A stretch of DNA of 64,000 bases, taken from Methanococcoides seepicolus (GTDB lineage: Archaea > Halobacteriota > Methanosarcinia > Methanosarcinales > Methanosarcinaceae). The number at the start of each line of letters is the position of its first letter. Position 1 is the stretch's first letter. The translations under genes were made by a program, and so were the position numbers. The notes beneath the pieces are model-generated. The model was not told the origin of the DNA. It searched no databases and saw nothing but the letters and a program-made list of their open reading frames with translations. The stretch covers positions 1 through 64,000 of the forward strand of contig NZ_JAGSOI010000008.1 of NCBI RefSeq assembly GCF_023684405.1, in the 5' to 3' direction. This document shows positions 36,991-45,814 of the stretch, piece by piece.

Positions 36991-37005
36991 GTTTGTGTCA
37001 CAAAC
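36991..37005. promoter_or_regulatory. Palindrome upstream of topA
   Basis: GTTTGTG-T-CACAAAC is a perfect 7-bp inverted repeat about 120 bp upstream of the topA start, in a non-coding gap. It could be a regulator binding site. No gene is seen between 36870 and 37118. Confidence 0.35.
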
Positions 37006-37073
37006 ATTAATATGGATATCTTAAAGCTTCTGAGTACATTGAATCTAATATATATTTGTCTTTTGATGTCCTT

Positions 37074-37105
37074 TATGGCCCTTTTGTACGGTTACAAGGG
37101 CCATA
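37074..37105. terminator. Hairpin downstream of sdhB
   Basis: TATGGCCCTT (37074-37083) and AAGGGCCATA (37096-37105) form a perfect 10-bp stem 14 bp past the sdhB stop. It probably terminates or stabilises the long sulfur/fumarate operon. Confidence 0.6.
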
Positions 37106-37118
37106 TCTTCTTATTCCA

Positions 37119-37889
37119 TCACTTTGCCCCTTTTTCTTTCTTATCCTCGATCCTGTCTCGAAGTTCATTTATTGCAAGGGTCGGTGCGACCTTTTTCGGA
37201 CAAACAGCAACACATTTGTACACGGTATCACAACCCCACACTCCTGATTCCGAATCAACTATGGCAAGGCGTTCCTGCTTACTTTCCTCGTTCTCCCTTG
37301 GGTCAAGATAGAACCTCCATGCTTTTGCGAGTGCAGCAGGCCCATAATACTGTTTATCCTTAGCTGCAACGGGACATGAACCATGGCAGAGTGCACATAG
37401 GATACAATTGGTATATTGCTCGATCTTTACCTGAGTATCCCTGTCCATAAGATTCTCTTTTTCCGGTACATTTTCCTTCATCTCAAGCCAAGGCTTTATA
37501 TCTTCAACCAGTGAATAGAAAGGTACCATATCGACCACAAGGTCTCTTATCACTCTCAGGTTAGGCAATGGTTCTATCAGTATGACGTTATTGTCTATCT
37601 CCGTCTTTTTGTTAGTGATAAGAACTTCCAGATTCCCTTCATTTGTTGGCTCCTTTCTCATCTCAGAGATCTGCATTTTACAGGCAAGCCTTGGAATACG
37701 ATTGATCAGCATACTGCAGCTACCACAGACAGCACCCCTGCATGCATATCGGAATGTCAGACTTGTATCAAGCTTTTCCTGTGCGTAGAACAATGCTTCA
37801 AGAACGGTCATTCCGGGCCTGTCCTCAACTTCATATTCCTGATACCAGACATTTTCCTCTTCCTGTCTCTTGACCTTGAGCGTTATCAT
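37119..37889 (-). CDS. Fumarate reductase/succinate dehydrogenase iron-sulfur subunit
   Basis: 256 aa. The N-terminal ferredoxin domain has the [2Fe-2S] Cys set CRGAVCGSC plus ACKM. The C-terminal domain has CILCALCHGSCPVA and GCDTVYKCVAVCPKKVAP for [4Fe-4S] and [3Fe-4S]/[4Fe-4S] clusters. It lacks the HdrB-like C-terminal domain of TfrB from hydrogenotrophic methanogens and no membrane anchor genes follow. The start overlaps the sdhA stop. The physiological electron donor is therefore open. Confidence 0.9.
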   Translation of the reverse strand: MITLKVKRQEEENVWYQEYEVEDRPGMTVLEALFYAQEKLDTSLTFRYACRGAVCGSCSMLINRIPRLACKMQISEMRKEPTNEGNLEVLITNKKTEIDNNVILIEPLPNLRVIRDLVVDMVPFYSLVEDIKPWLEMKENVPEKENLMDRDTQVKIEQYTNCILCALCHGSCPVAAKDKQYYGPAALAKAWRFYLDPRENEESKQERLAIVDSESGVWGCDTVYKCVAVCPKKVAPTLAINELRDRIEDKKEKGAK

Positions 37890-39565
37890 CAGTACTGCCT
37901 CCTTTGTGGCTGGAACGTTGTAATGGTGACATCCTTATACTCTAACCTTGGTCCTTCCGGTGTAAAATAAGCAAGAGTGTGCTTCATCCAGTTCGCATCA
38001 TCCCTTTCCAGATGATCCGTTCTGTAATGTGCTCCTCTGCTTTCCTCACGCACCAATGCACCTAGCGCGATTGTGTGGGCAAGGTCCAGCATCCCCTTAA
38101 GTTCGATGGCATTGATAAGTTCAAGATTGAACTGCTTCGACAATGTCCTTACTTTCAATGATCTTGCCTGCACCTCCAGTTCCTTTATCTTATCAACTGC
38201 CTTTTCAAGTCTTTCACGCTCTCGGAAAACTCCCACGTTCTCCTGCATGTTCTTCCTGAGGCTATCCTTTATATACGCATAACTTTCCCCACTGTCTCCC
38301 ATAAGCTCTGAGATGTTCTTGTTCTCACTTTCAAGGGCATCTTCAAGTATCTCATCATTTGGATCCTCAAAAGTACTGATATAGTTCGCAGCATGCACTC
38401 CGGCCCTTCTTCCGAATACTACTGTATCAAGAAGGGAATTACCTCCGAGGCGATTTGCACCATGGACGCTTATGCAGGCACATTCACCGACAGCATAAAG
38501 TCCATTTGCGGGAGTGCATCCATCTTTATCGGAACTCACGCCTCCCATTGAATAATGTTGTCCCGGTTGCACTGGAATGGGCTTTTCAACAGGGTCGATA
38601 CCGGCAAAATCGATACTTATCTGGCGAATTCCGGGTAAACGTTCCTCGATCAGCTTTTTCCCAAGGTGTGTAATGTCAAGCTCTACATATCCCTCGGGGA
38701 ATCCTCTCCCCTCATCTATCTCCTGCTGGATCGACCTTGCAACGATATCCCTTGGGGCTAATTCCATGGAGCTTTCGGCATATCTTTTCATGAACCTTTC
38801 ATGGTCCTTATTATAAAGGTAGCCACCTTCACCCCTTGCGCCTTCTGTTATCAATATATTCGTACCCAGCAGTGTTGTGGGATGGAACTGTACGAATTCC
38901 ATGTCCTGCAATGGAATTCCCGCTCGATACGCAAGACTAATACCATGCCCCTTGTTGATCATCGCATTTGTCGAACGCTTATATATACGTCCGTAACCGC
39001 CGGTTGCCAGTACAGTTGCCTTTGCCTTGAATATCTCCAGTTTTGAATCGAACAGGTTTATGGCTATGGCTCCGATGCATCTGTTATCATCGATGACCAG
39101 TCGCGTTACAAGCCATTCCTTGTAAACTGTTATGTTCCTTTTTGTTACCTGTTCATGAAGGCTATGTAGCAGGTTATGTCCTGTCCTGTCCCCTGCATAG
39201 CACGTTCTGGGAAATCCAGCACCTCCAAATGGGCGTTGTGCAATTGTACCATCTTCTTTCCTTGAAAAATTGGTTCCCCAATGTTCCATCTCAAGGACCC
39301 TGTCAGGTGCTTCCTTTGTAAGTATTTCCACAGTATCCTGGTCTGCGAGATAATCACTTCCCTTTATGGTGTCGAAAGCATGGGATTCCCAGCCATCGTC
39401 CTTTCCAAGCGATGCATTGATACCACCTTGTGCAGCACCTGAATGGCTGCGTATGGGGGGTACTTTTGAAATAATTGCAACATCCACGCCCTTGTCGTGA
39501 AGTTCGATAGCAGCCCGGAGTCCTGAAAGTCCTCCTCCGATAACAATTATATCGTGTGATATCAT
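37889..39565 (-). CDS. Fumarate reductase/succinate dehydrogenase flavoprotein subunit
   Basis: 558 aa. GGGLSGLRAAIEL binds FAD; HSGAAQGGINAS holds the covalent-flavin His of the family; MEFVQFHPT, TEGARGEGGYL and HGANRLGGNSLLDTVVFGR are active-site and FAD motifs. It interconverts fumarate and succinate with the adjacent FeS subunit. The ATG overlaps the fumC TGA (ATGA), so it is translationally coupled to fumC. Position after fumarase suggests a reductive malate-fumarate-succinate branch. TfrA-type function is possible. Confidence 0.9.
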   Translation of the reverse strand: MISHDIIVIGGGLSGLRAAIELHDKGVDVAIISKVPPIRSHSGAAQGGINASLGKDDGWESHAFDTIKGSDYLADQDTVEILTKEAPDRVLEMEHWGTNFSRKEDGTIAQRPFGGAGFPRTCYAGDRTGHNLLHSLHEQVTKRNITVYKEWLVTRLVIDDNRCIGAIAINLFDSKLEIFKAKATVLATGGYGRIYKRSTNAMINKGHGISLAYRAGIPLQDMEFVQFHPTTLLGTNILITEGARGEGGYLYNKDHERFMKRYAESSMELAPRDIVARSIQQEIDEGRGFPEGYVELDITHLGKKLIEERLPGIRQISIDFAGIDPVEKPIPVQPGQHYSMGGVSSDKDGCTPANGLYAVGECACISVHGANRLGGNSLLDTVVFGRRAGVHAANYISTFEDPNDEILEDALESENKNISELMGDSGESYAYIKDSLRKNMQENVGVFRERERLEKAVDKIKELEVQARSLKVRTLSKQFNLELINAIELKGMLDLAHTIALGALVREESRGAHYRTDHLERDDANWMKHTLAYFTPEGPRLEYKDVTITTFQPQRRQY

Positions 39566-40962
39566 TGTTTCACCCCGGTCATCTTCAATGGGTCTAGCAG
39601 CTCTTCTGCATCCTTTTCATCCATTATTCTCATATCTTTTACAGTTTCGATTATGGTTTTACCCCCATCGTGTGCAATATGGGCTATCTTTGCAGCTTCC
39701 TCGTAACCTATCCTTGTCGCAAGTATGGTTACAAGAGCAAGGCTTTGTTTTGACAGTTCTTCACACCTATCTCTGTTCACAGTAATTCCCCGAAGGCAGC
39801 GTTCTGTAAAAGAAGTGGCAGCTCCTGTGAGTATCTCTATGGAATTGAGGAGGTCGTATGCCAGCAGGGGTGTGAACACGTTCAGTTCGAACTGGCCACC
39901 CTGAGCTGCCATCATTATGGCGGAATCATTGCCTATTATCTGGAAGCATGCCATGTTCAACATCTCCGCCATTACCGGGTTGACCTTTCCGGGCATGATG
40001 GAGGAGCCGGGTTGTACTGCAGGTAAATTTATCTCTCCGATCCCTGTTCTGGGTCCGCTTGAAAGAAGCCGGAGGTCGTTTGTTATCTTTATCAGGCTGA
40101 CCGCAATGCTGCGCAGGGAAGCTGATGCTCCCAGAATAGCTTCTGCTGCCTGGGTTGCTTCAAAAGGATTTCCTGCAATGACAAAATCCTGTCCTGTGAT
40201 CGCTCTGACCTCTCGAATAGCGATATTGCTGAAATTCTCAGGTATATTCAGTCCAGTACCGACAGCCGTGCCCCCCATGTTCAATTCCTAAAGGCCTACG
40301 ACAGATCTTTCCAGGCGTTTTATCCCAAGTTCCAGCATACGTGCATATCCAGAGTATTCCTGCCCCAGTGTCACAGGGACTGCATCTTGAAGATGTGTTC
40401 TGCCGGGTTTGACAATATCCATGAACTCAGCAGATTTTTCCGAAAAGATCATCAGCATATCAACAAGTGCAGGCATGAGTTCTGCGTTCATCGTCTCAAC
40501 GGCTGCGATATGTATTGCAGTATGTGTGGTATCATTGGATGACTGTGACATGTTCACATGGTCATTAGGGTGAATGATGTCATATCGTCCCTTCTCATAT
40601 CCCCTTATTTCAAGGGCCCGATTTGTAATGACCTCGTTCGCGTTCATGTTCTGTGAGGTTCCGGCTCCTGACTGGAAAACATCCACAACGAACTGGTCAT
40701 CGAACTTTCCTTCTCGTACTTCGGAAGCTGCTGATATTATTGCTTTAGCTATCTCCGGCTCAAGTTTACCGGCTTCAAGATTGGCACTTGCTGAAGCCAG
40801 TTTGATGGCTGCCTGTGCCCTGATAAAAGAAGGCGGAAGCCTCTGTCTGCTTACTCTGAAATTGTTAATTGCCCGTACGGTCTGAGGTCCATAATATGCG
40901 TCCTCAGGGACCTCAATTTCCCCAAAAGTGTCTTTTTCTAATCGGATATGACCCCCTCCCAC
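39562..40962 (-). CDS. fumC: Class II fumarate hydratase with an in-frame UAG codon
   Basis: Read as one frame from the GTG at 40962 this gives 466 residues, the normal FumC length, but codon 225 (40288-40290) is TAG. Before it: SGAGTSQNMNANEVI, HPNDHVNMSQSSND and GRTHLQDAVPVTLGQE. After it, in the same frame: MGGTAVGTGLN, PGSSIMPGKVNPV (family signature) and FELNVF, which favour fumarase over aspartase. The local sequence is V-G-L-UAG-E-L-N-M-G-G, where fumarases commonly have L-Y-E-L-x-x-G-G, so UAG replaces a tyrosine. No frame change or second lesion is seen, and the gene's end is coupled to sdhA. Either UAG is decoded (pyrrolysine) or this is a fresh nonsense mutation. It catalyses fumarate/malate interconversion. 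Confidence 0.8.
40288..40290 (-). other. In-frame UAG codon in fumC (candidate pyrrolysine site)
   Basis: The single TAG interrupts an otherwise intact 466-codon fumC. Both flanks match the family without gap. TAG is almost unused as a stop elsewhere in the window. The assignment to pyrrolysine is inference. Confidence 0.55.
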
Positions 40963-40982
40963 AACGGTCTTAAAACTCCTCT

Positions 40983-42473
40983 TTAGACGTGTTCTATTTC
41001 GGTATGATCCGATATCTCCGAATTTGTCGTACAAAGGTCGTTTATACTAAGTTTATGAACATCATCATTTCCTGTCAGTCTTGCGAATGCTTCAAGTTCC
41101 TTTGTAGAGACCTTCAGGAAATTTTCCAGTTTTTTCGCAGAAATATCAATCTTCAGCCTTGAACGAAGTTCCGGGTCCTGCGTTGTTACTCCCACCGGAC
41201 ATTTTCCCGTATCACACAACCGATATTGCTGGCATGCACATGCCATAAGTGCGGCTGTGCCAATTGCTATAGCATCTGCTCCCAATGCAAGGGCCTTTGC
41301 ATAATCGGGTGAGGTCCTCAAACCGCCGGTTATGATCAATGAGATATCCTCTATGCCTTTCTCATCCAGATATCTTCTTGCACGCCAGAGTGCGAAAATA
41401 GTGGGAATGGATGTGGAGTTCTTAACAAACTTCGATGCTGCTGCAGTAGCTCCCGGCCTGCCGTCAATAGTGATGAAATCGGGCTTTGCATAAGTAGCAA
41501 CTTCAAGGTCAGCTTCAATGTTCCCGGCTGCGATCTTAATTCCGATCGGTTTGCCGCCGGAAGTTTCCCTGAGCCATTCCACTTTCTTCTTTAGATCATC
41601 CTTGTTCCTGATATCATCAAAGTTAGCGGGGCTTACAATGTCAGTACCTTCGGGAAAGCCTCTGATGTCTGCCAGTTCGGAAGTTACTTTTTCAGCAGGC
41701 AGATGCCCTCCCATTCCAGGTTTGGCAGATTGTCCTATCTTTATTTCGATAGCATCTACTTTCTTAAGGTTTTCTTCCGTCACACTGTATCTGTTCGGAA
41801 CGTACTCGAAAATATACTTGTAGGCATTTTCCATACTCTCTTTCAGGATCCCGCCTTCTCCTGAGCACATTGCTGTCTTTACAGCCGCGCTTCCCTTTGA
41901 AAGTGCCTGTTTCACTTCTTTTGAGAGAGCACCGTAGGACATATGTGTGATGAACACAGGTGTTTCAATGACAAGAGGATATTTCGCATTTGGTCCGATA
42001 GTGGTAGTGGTGTTTACTGGCACATCTTCGTTCAGAGGCATTTTGGCAAGTTGTGCACCTTTTATGAGTATATCATTCCAGGCGATCACATTCTGCTTTG
42101 TTCTCATCGGTTCAATGATCGATTCGCCGGTAATTGATATCTTGTGGATATCCTCCATGAATGTCTCGAACTCATCCTTTGTTCGCCTCCATTCTCCAAG
42201 ATAGCTTTTAACATCCACCTCCTCAAGGGCAGAAACAGTTACTTTACTCTTGGTGCCACATTTTGGACATGTGACGATCTCTTTGGATGTTACATGTTCA
42301 ACTTCTTTCTTTTCGGTTGGCATTTGGTGGTTCTTATCAGCACCACAAATCGGACATCTCCAGTCATCAGGAAAATCTTCCGGTTTGGTTCCCGGTCTCA
42401 CTTCTGTGTCCGAGTCCCCTCTTGTATCATCGTACTCAAAGACATTACAGACATTGCAGCGGTATTCCGTCAT
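40983..42473 (-). CDS. Rubredoxin domain fused to archaeal glutamate synthase-like FMN enzyme
   Basis: 496 aa from the ATG at 42473 with GAAGGTG upstream. Residues 1-48 are a rubredoxin (C6xxC9 ... C40PIC43); a CPKCG zinc-like motif follows near residue 68. The rest is the GltB central/FMN barrel (SYGALSKEVKQAL, GQSAKPGMGGHLP, IDGRPGATAAA, ITGGLRTSPDYAKALALGAD) with CACQQYRLCDTGKCPVG for a [3Fe-4S]/[4Fe-4S] cluster. It lacks the glutaminase domain. Archaeal versions may make glutamate or oxidise/reduce other substrates. The rubredoxin probably delivers electrons. Confidence 0.88.
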   Translation of the reverse strand: MTEYRCNVCNVFEYDDTRGDSDTEVRPGTKPEDFPDDWRCPICGADKNHQMPTEKKEVEHVTSKEIVTCPKCGTKSKVTVSALEEVDVKSYLGEWRRTKDEFETFMEDIHKISITGESIIEPMRTKQNVIAWNDILIKGAQLAKMPLNEDVPVNTTTTIGPNAKYPLVIETPVFITHMSYGALSKEVKQALSKGSAAVKTAMCSGEGGILKESMENAYKYIFEYVPNRYSVTEENLKKVDAIEIKIGQSAKPGMGGHLPAEKVTSELADIRGFPEGTDIVSPANFDDIRNKDDLKKKVEWLRETSGGKPIGIKIAAGNIEADLEVATYAKPDFITIDGRPGATAAASKFVKNSTSIPTIFALWRARRYLDEKGIEDISLIITGGLRTSPDYAKALALGADAIAIGTAALMACACQQYRLCDTGKCPVGVTTQDPELRSRLKIDISAKKLENFLKVSTKELEAFARLTGNDDVHKLSINDLCTTNSEISDHTEIEHV

Positions 42474-42508
42474 TTTTACGGCACCTTCTTTCAATTATCT
42501 TAAAGCTA

Positions 42509-42670
42509 TCAGACCGGCATTTGGTGGCTCTTGTCTGCACCACATATAGGGCATTTCCAGTCATCAGGAAAGTCTTCTGGTCTTGTCCCTGGATCAATTC
42601 CAAGTTCAGCATTTCCTTCAGCATCATCATATTCAAAAACATTACAGACATTACATCGATATTCCGTCAT
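42509..42670 (-). CDS. Rubredoxin
   Basis: 53 aa, MTEYRCNVCNVFEYDD... with Fe(Cys)4 ligands C6, C9, C40, C43. GGGGTGGGGAATCAA precedes the ATG. The first 16 residues are identical to the rubredoxin domain of the next gene, so one arose from the other by duplication. A small one-electron carrier in redox or oxidative-stress reactions. Confidence 0.93.
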   Translation of the reverse strand: MTEYRCNVCNVFEYDDAEGNAELGIDPGTRPEDFPDDWKCPICGADKSHQMPV

Positions 42671-42696
42671 TTGATTCCCCACCCCTTAAAGTTGAT

Positions 42697-43133
42697 TTAA
42701 ATGAAAAGTGTTATCTGTGCATCTCTTGCTTCGTTTATATAAGTGCCAACTGCACCATATTCATCGATCCATTCGCTGCGAAGCTCATCAGCCTTAACTC
42801 CCATGATCTCCATGGTCATCTCACAGGCCAGGATCTTTCCCCCAAGTTCCTTGTAGTCGTTCATGAGCCTTTCAAGAGATGCAACATTGGCTTGTTTCAT
42901 CCGTCTCTTAATCATCCATTTTCCAAGTCCCAGCATGTTCATCTTGGACAATGGACCTTTTTCAAGACCGCCCTTCTTCAATCTTTGAAGTCCCCAGAAA
43001 GTAAAATACATGGAAACATCCATTCCCATGGCCAGTGCACCATTTCCCAGAATAAGGGCACTGTAAAGTTTATCCATATCCCCGCTATGGACTATTATGA
43101 CAGTTTTATCGGTCGAACGTACTCCCCCTTCAT
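42697..43133 (-). pseudogene. DsrE/DsrF-like sulfur-transfer protein with a frameshift near the 5' end
   Basis: The body from 43077 (MDKLYSALILGNGALAMGMDVSMYF ... ARDAQITLFI) is a DsrE-family fold. The expected first strand, TVIIVHSGD, lies directly upstream in the same frame but has no start codon. The natural start is the ATG at 43133, which overlaps the tusA TGA, but it is in another frame. Adding one G to the GGGGG run (43122-43126) joins them as M-K-G-G-V-R-S-T-D-K-T-V-I-I-V. Either a real one-base contraction or a sequencing error; an internal start at 43077 would lose the core strand. Confidence 0.7.
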
Positions 43134-43351
43134 TTTCGTATCTTTATCTTCCACTCTTTATCGTCTTCTTTTATATCGATGATCTCCAGCCCAAGTGCCT
43201 TACAAGCCATCGGAATTTCCTTCTTTGAAGCCGGATGTGTTCCAATAATAGTTACTTTATCACCTGATTCTGCTTTTCTCAATGCCTTTCGGCATTCTAC
43301 AAGAGGTACGGGGCAGGTTTCCCCCCGGGTGTCGATCTCAATTTCAGCCAT
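43130..43351 (-). CDS. TusA/SirA-family sulfur carrier
   Basis: 73 aa with the family start IDTRGETCPVPLVECRKAL, whose CPxP Cys carries persulfide sulfur. GGGAGAATATT precedes the ATG. It heads the minus-strand operon with a DsrE-like protein and rubredoxins, a common sulfur-relay pairing (known for TusA/DsrE). Confidence 0.92.
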   Translation of the reverse strand: MAEIEIDTRGETCPVPLVECRKALRKAESGDKVTIIGTHPASKKEIPMACKALGLEIIDIKEDDKEWKIKIRK

Positions 43352-43500
43352 AATATTCTCCCATGATCTCTGTAAGTCACAAAACGATACTACGCCACAC
43401 TATAATCCCAAAGAAAATATCTTCATCATACTATTAAAGGATTATTATCTCGGTAAAAAAAGTGTAATTGCCAGTTTGACAGCAATCATTTTCTGCTTTT

Positions 43501-44022
43501 TCACATGTATTCGCTTTGTATCTTTATGATCTCATTACTGTCCTTGGCTTTTGAATAATCTTCAAGTGGCTCTTTGTTCATATCAAGGAACACATGTCCC
43601 CAGTTGAACTTTGAAAGTATCCTTTCAGCCTGTTTCTTGTTGCCCAGGATGTATAGTGCTGCTGCGAATGCTTCCACTGATGTGAGCTTGAAAGGTCTTC
43701 CGAAATTGACTGGATTGGTTGCTACAAGGTAGGGAAGAGCACGATGTTGTAGATGTAATCTCATGAGGTGCGGAAATACTTCTTCTACTGTCTCCCAGGA
43801 GCAATCAAGTACGGTGATGTTCTGTTCGTTCTTGTCCGCAGGGGACAATGCCTGCTTTGCCATGGGATCCAGTAATATGGAGCCACGGGGAATCTTCTGT
43901 ACTTTATCAAAGATACGGGCAAGGTCAAAACGCGCCATTTTTTTCCCGGTACATTTTTTCGGGTCACACTGTTTAGCATGGAAAATGTGAAGGTGATAAT
44001 CTTTATCTATCTGCTTCTTCAT
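43501..44022 (-). CDS. tsr3: rRNA aminocarboxypropyltransferase Tsr3 (DUF367)
   Basis: 173 aa. [50 protein letters not shown] and a final NWGHVFLD are diagnostic. It transfers the acp group from SAM to a hypermodified uridine of small-subunit rRNA (known). Confidence 0.93.
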   Translation of the reverse strand: MKKQIDKDYHLHIFHAKQCDPKKCTGKKMARFDLARIFDKVQKIPRGSILLDPMAKQALSPADKNEQNITVLDCSWETVEEVFPHLMRLHLQHRALPYLVATNPVNFGRPFKLTSVEAFAAALYILGNKKQAERILSKFNWGHVFLDMNKEPLEDYSKAKDSNEIIKIQSEYM

Positions 44023-44609
44023 GGATCATAGATTAGTTTTTTAAGCTTATATTCTTTGGGCAGCTTCCATGTCGGCTTAGTTCCTTTGGAATTGGCACAA
44101 TGTGAATTCAGTTTGCGTATATGTATCGATTGTATATACAATAGCAAACTCAGGCATGATCTATATTATTTCACATAACAATGCCTTATGAAGTGTATTT
44201 CAACGCTGATCACTGTGTGTGAATATTTTTATGAAATGTATTCCTACACTTAAAATGGGGTGTTATGTTCAAACCAATGCAATCAGATCCAAAAATGAGG
44301 GGGATCCCGACACTGAGCAGAGCCCAGTGCCGGGTTCAAAGTGGTGGTGGTAGTACATTCGTTTTTTCCTAAAAAGTGTATCCAAATAGGGTTTGGCTAT
44401 AAGTATAATACTTCTTAGTACTCTCGAGCTATGAACTCATTGTATATATATGTTAACGCTATGAATATTTCAAATTGTACAAAACGGGCATGTCTACAGT
44501 TCGGTCTAGTTGTATTTCCCTTTTTTTAGAATAGGCTACAATGTAAATATGATGTCAATATAGATAGCTACATTTCCATTTATACTAAATAACAGGACAA
44601 GGTGTCTAG
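44023..44609. other. Long intergenic region with palindrome, small frame and hairpin
   Basis: No normal gene or tRNA was recognised. It contains the perfect 14-bp palindrome ATTGTATATACAAT (44129-44142) enclosed by GTTTGC...GCAAAC arms, a 35-codon frame (44265-44372) and a strong hairpin inside that frame (44306-44334). The palindrome may be an operator over a TATA-like core. Confidence 0.45.
44265..44372 (+). CDS. Possible 35-aa small protein
   Basis: Starts MFKPMQSDPKMRGIPTLSRA and ends GGGSTFVFS. GGGG lies 5-8 nt before the ATG. The frame contains CCCGACACTG/CAGTGCCGGG, a nearly perfect 10-bp stem (44306-44334), so the RNA itself may be the functional product. Uncertain. Confidence 0.3.
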   Translation: MFKPMQSDPKMRGIPTLSRAQCRVQSGGGSTFVFS

Positions 44610-44957
44610 ATGAACATTATTAAAGGAGCTATCATAGGATCGATCTGTACGTTAGTTCTTTACATGGTACCGGTCTTAAACGCACTCTCACCGTTCTTTG
44701 GGTGTGCTATCGGTGGATATGTGGCAAAAGAAGGTGGTATTGGCGGCGTCAAGGTTGGTCTGCTGATGACATTGTTGTTTGCTGTACCTGGATTCCTTAT
44801 CTCAGGAGTTTTTGTTGCACTAATGTCCGAAATACCAGTGATCGGTGCAATTTTGGCAGGTTCAGGTATCGTTATTACAATTGCTATTATGATCTATACT
44901 GCGATCTTCGGTATCATTGGCGGTGTTGTTGGTGGTGCCGTGGCTGATGATCGATAA
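44610..44957 (+). CDS. DUF5518-like small membrane protein
   Basis: 115 aa, four Gly-rich membrane helices (IIGSICTLVLYM, FFGCAIGGYVA, VGLLMTLLFAVPGFLISG, IVITIAIMIYTAIFGIIGG). The arrangement and Gly-rich helix pairs resemble DUF5518 proteins of archaea. Function unknown. It precedes sfsA by 30 bp. Confidence 0.6.
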   Translation: MNIIKGAIIGSICTLVLYMVPVLNALSPFFGCAIGGYVAKEGGIGGVKVGLLMTLLFAVPGFLISGVFVALMSEIPVIGAILAGSGIVITIAIMIYTAIFGIIGGVVGGAVADDR

Positions 44958-44987
44958 CCTTACTCTTATCATCTAAGGAGTATTTTG

Positions 44988-45755
44988 ATGGTTCGCAACG
45001 ATCTGGTCATGGAGATCCCCTGGGATGTTGAAGCTACACTTCTGTCAAGACCTAACAGGTTTCTTGGCATTGTAGAGCTGGACCCATCCACTTTTCCATC
45101 ATCCAATTTCACTTCTTCTTCTGGGTTCATTCAGGAGAAAGTTCACATTCATGATCCCGGCAGGCTTGAAGACCTCCTTTTTCCCGGGAACAGGCTGCTT
45201 TTAAGAAAAGCTACCAATCCCAAGCGTAAAACAGGATGGGATGTAATTGCTGCAAAGGCTGATGACGGTTGGATATTGATAAATTCGGCATTCCATCGCA
45301 AAATAGCTGAATGGGCAATAGCAAATAAGGTATGCTCCTGTTTTGAAAATGTGCTTGAGGTCATACCCGAACAGAAATTCGGGGATAGCCGTCTGGATTT
45401 TTTGCTGAAGAAAAGTGATACTGAATTATGGGTCGAAGTAAAAGGGTGCACACTTATCGATGGTAGTACTGCCACTTTTCCTGATGCTCCAACTACAAGG
45501 GGGAAAAGGCATGTTGGGGAGTTGAAAAAAGCATTGGAAAGTGGATCTGAGGCACTTATAATGTTTATCGTTCTCCGAAAAAATGCTTCCTGTTTTAAAG
45601 CGAACGCGAGTATTGATCCTGATTTTGCAGAAACTTTCAAGGATGCTGTCAATGCCGGGGTGCAAGTATGTCCTTTAGTGTTCAGCTATGAGGGAAGGGA
45701 ATTATTCTATATGGGAAAGGTTCCTTTATGCACTGAAGAATACAATTCCATTTAA
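44988..45755 (+). CDS. sfsA: SfsA family DNA/RNA nuclease-like protein
   Basis: 255 aa from the ATG at 44988 with AAGGAG upstream (a TTG one codon earlier is unlikely). HDPGRLEDLLFPGNRLLL is the N-terminal OB-fold signature; DSRLDFLL and WVEVKGCTLI are the PD-(D/E)XK-like catalytic motifs. Originally named for sugar fermentation stimulation in E. coli; nuclease activity is predicted from the fold. Confidence 0.92.
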   Translation: MVRNDLVMEIPWDVEATLLSRPNRFLGIVELDPSTFPSSNFTSSSGFIQEKVHIHDPGRLEDLLFPGNRLLLRKATNPKRKTGWDVIAAKADDGWILINSAFHRKIAEWAIANKVCSCFENVLEVIPEQKFGDSRLDFLLKKSDTELWVEVKGCTLIDGSTATFPDAPTTRGKRHVGELKKALESGSEALIMFIVLRKNASCFKANASIDPDFAETFKDAVNAGVQVCPLVFSYEGRELFYMGKVPLCTEEYNSI

Positions 45756-45814
45756 TAATTGATGTGTTTACAGATATAATTCCGGTTAATAATGTTACTT
45801 TAGGAGTGTTAAAA

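Noticed and set aside
37012-37311. 99-codon frame on + starting near the topA/sdhB gap
   Set aside because: Its 3' part is antisense to sdhB and the start includes a hairpin; a chance frame.
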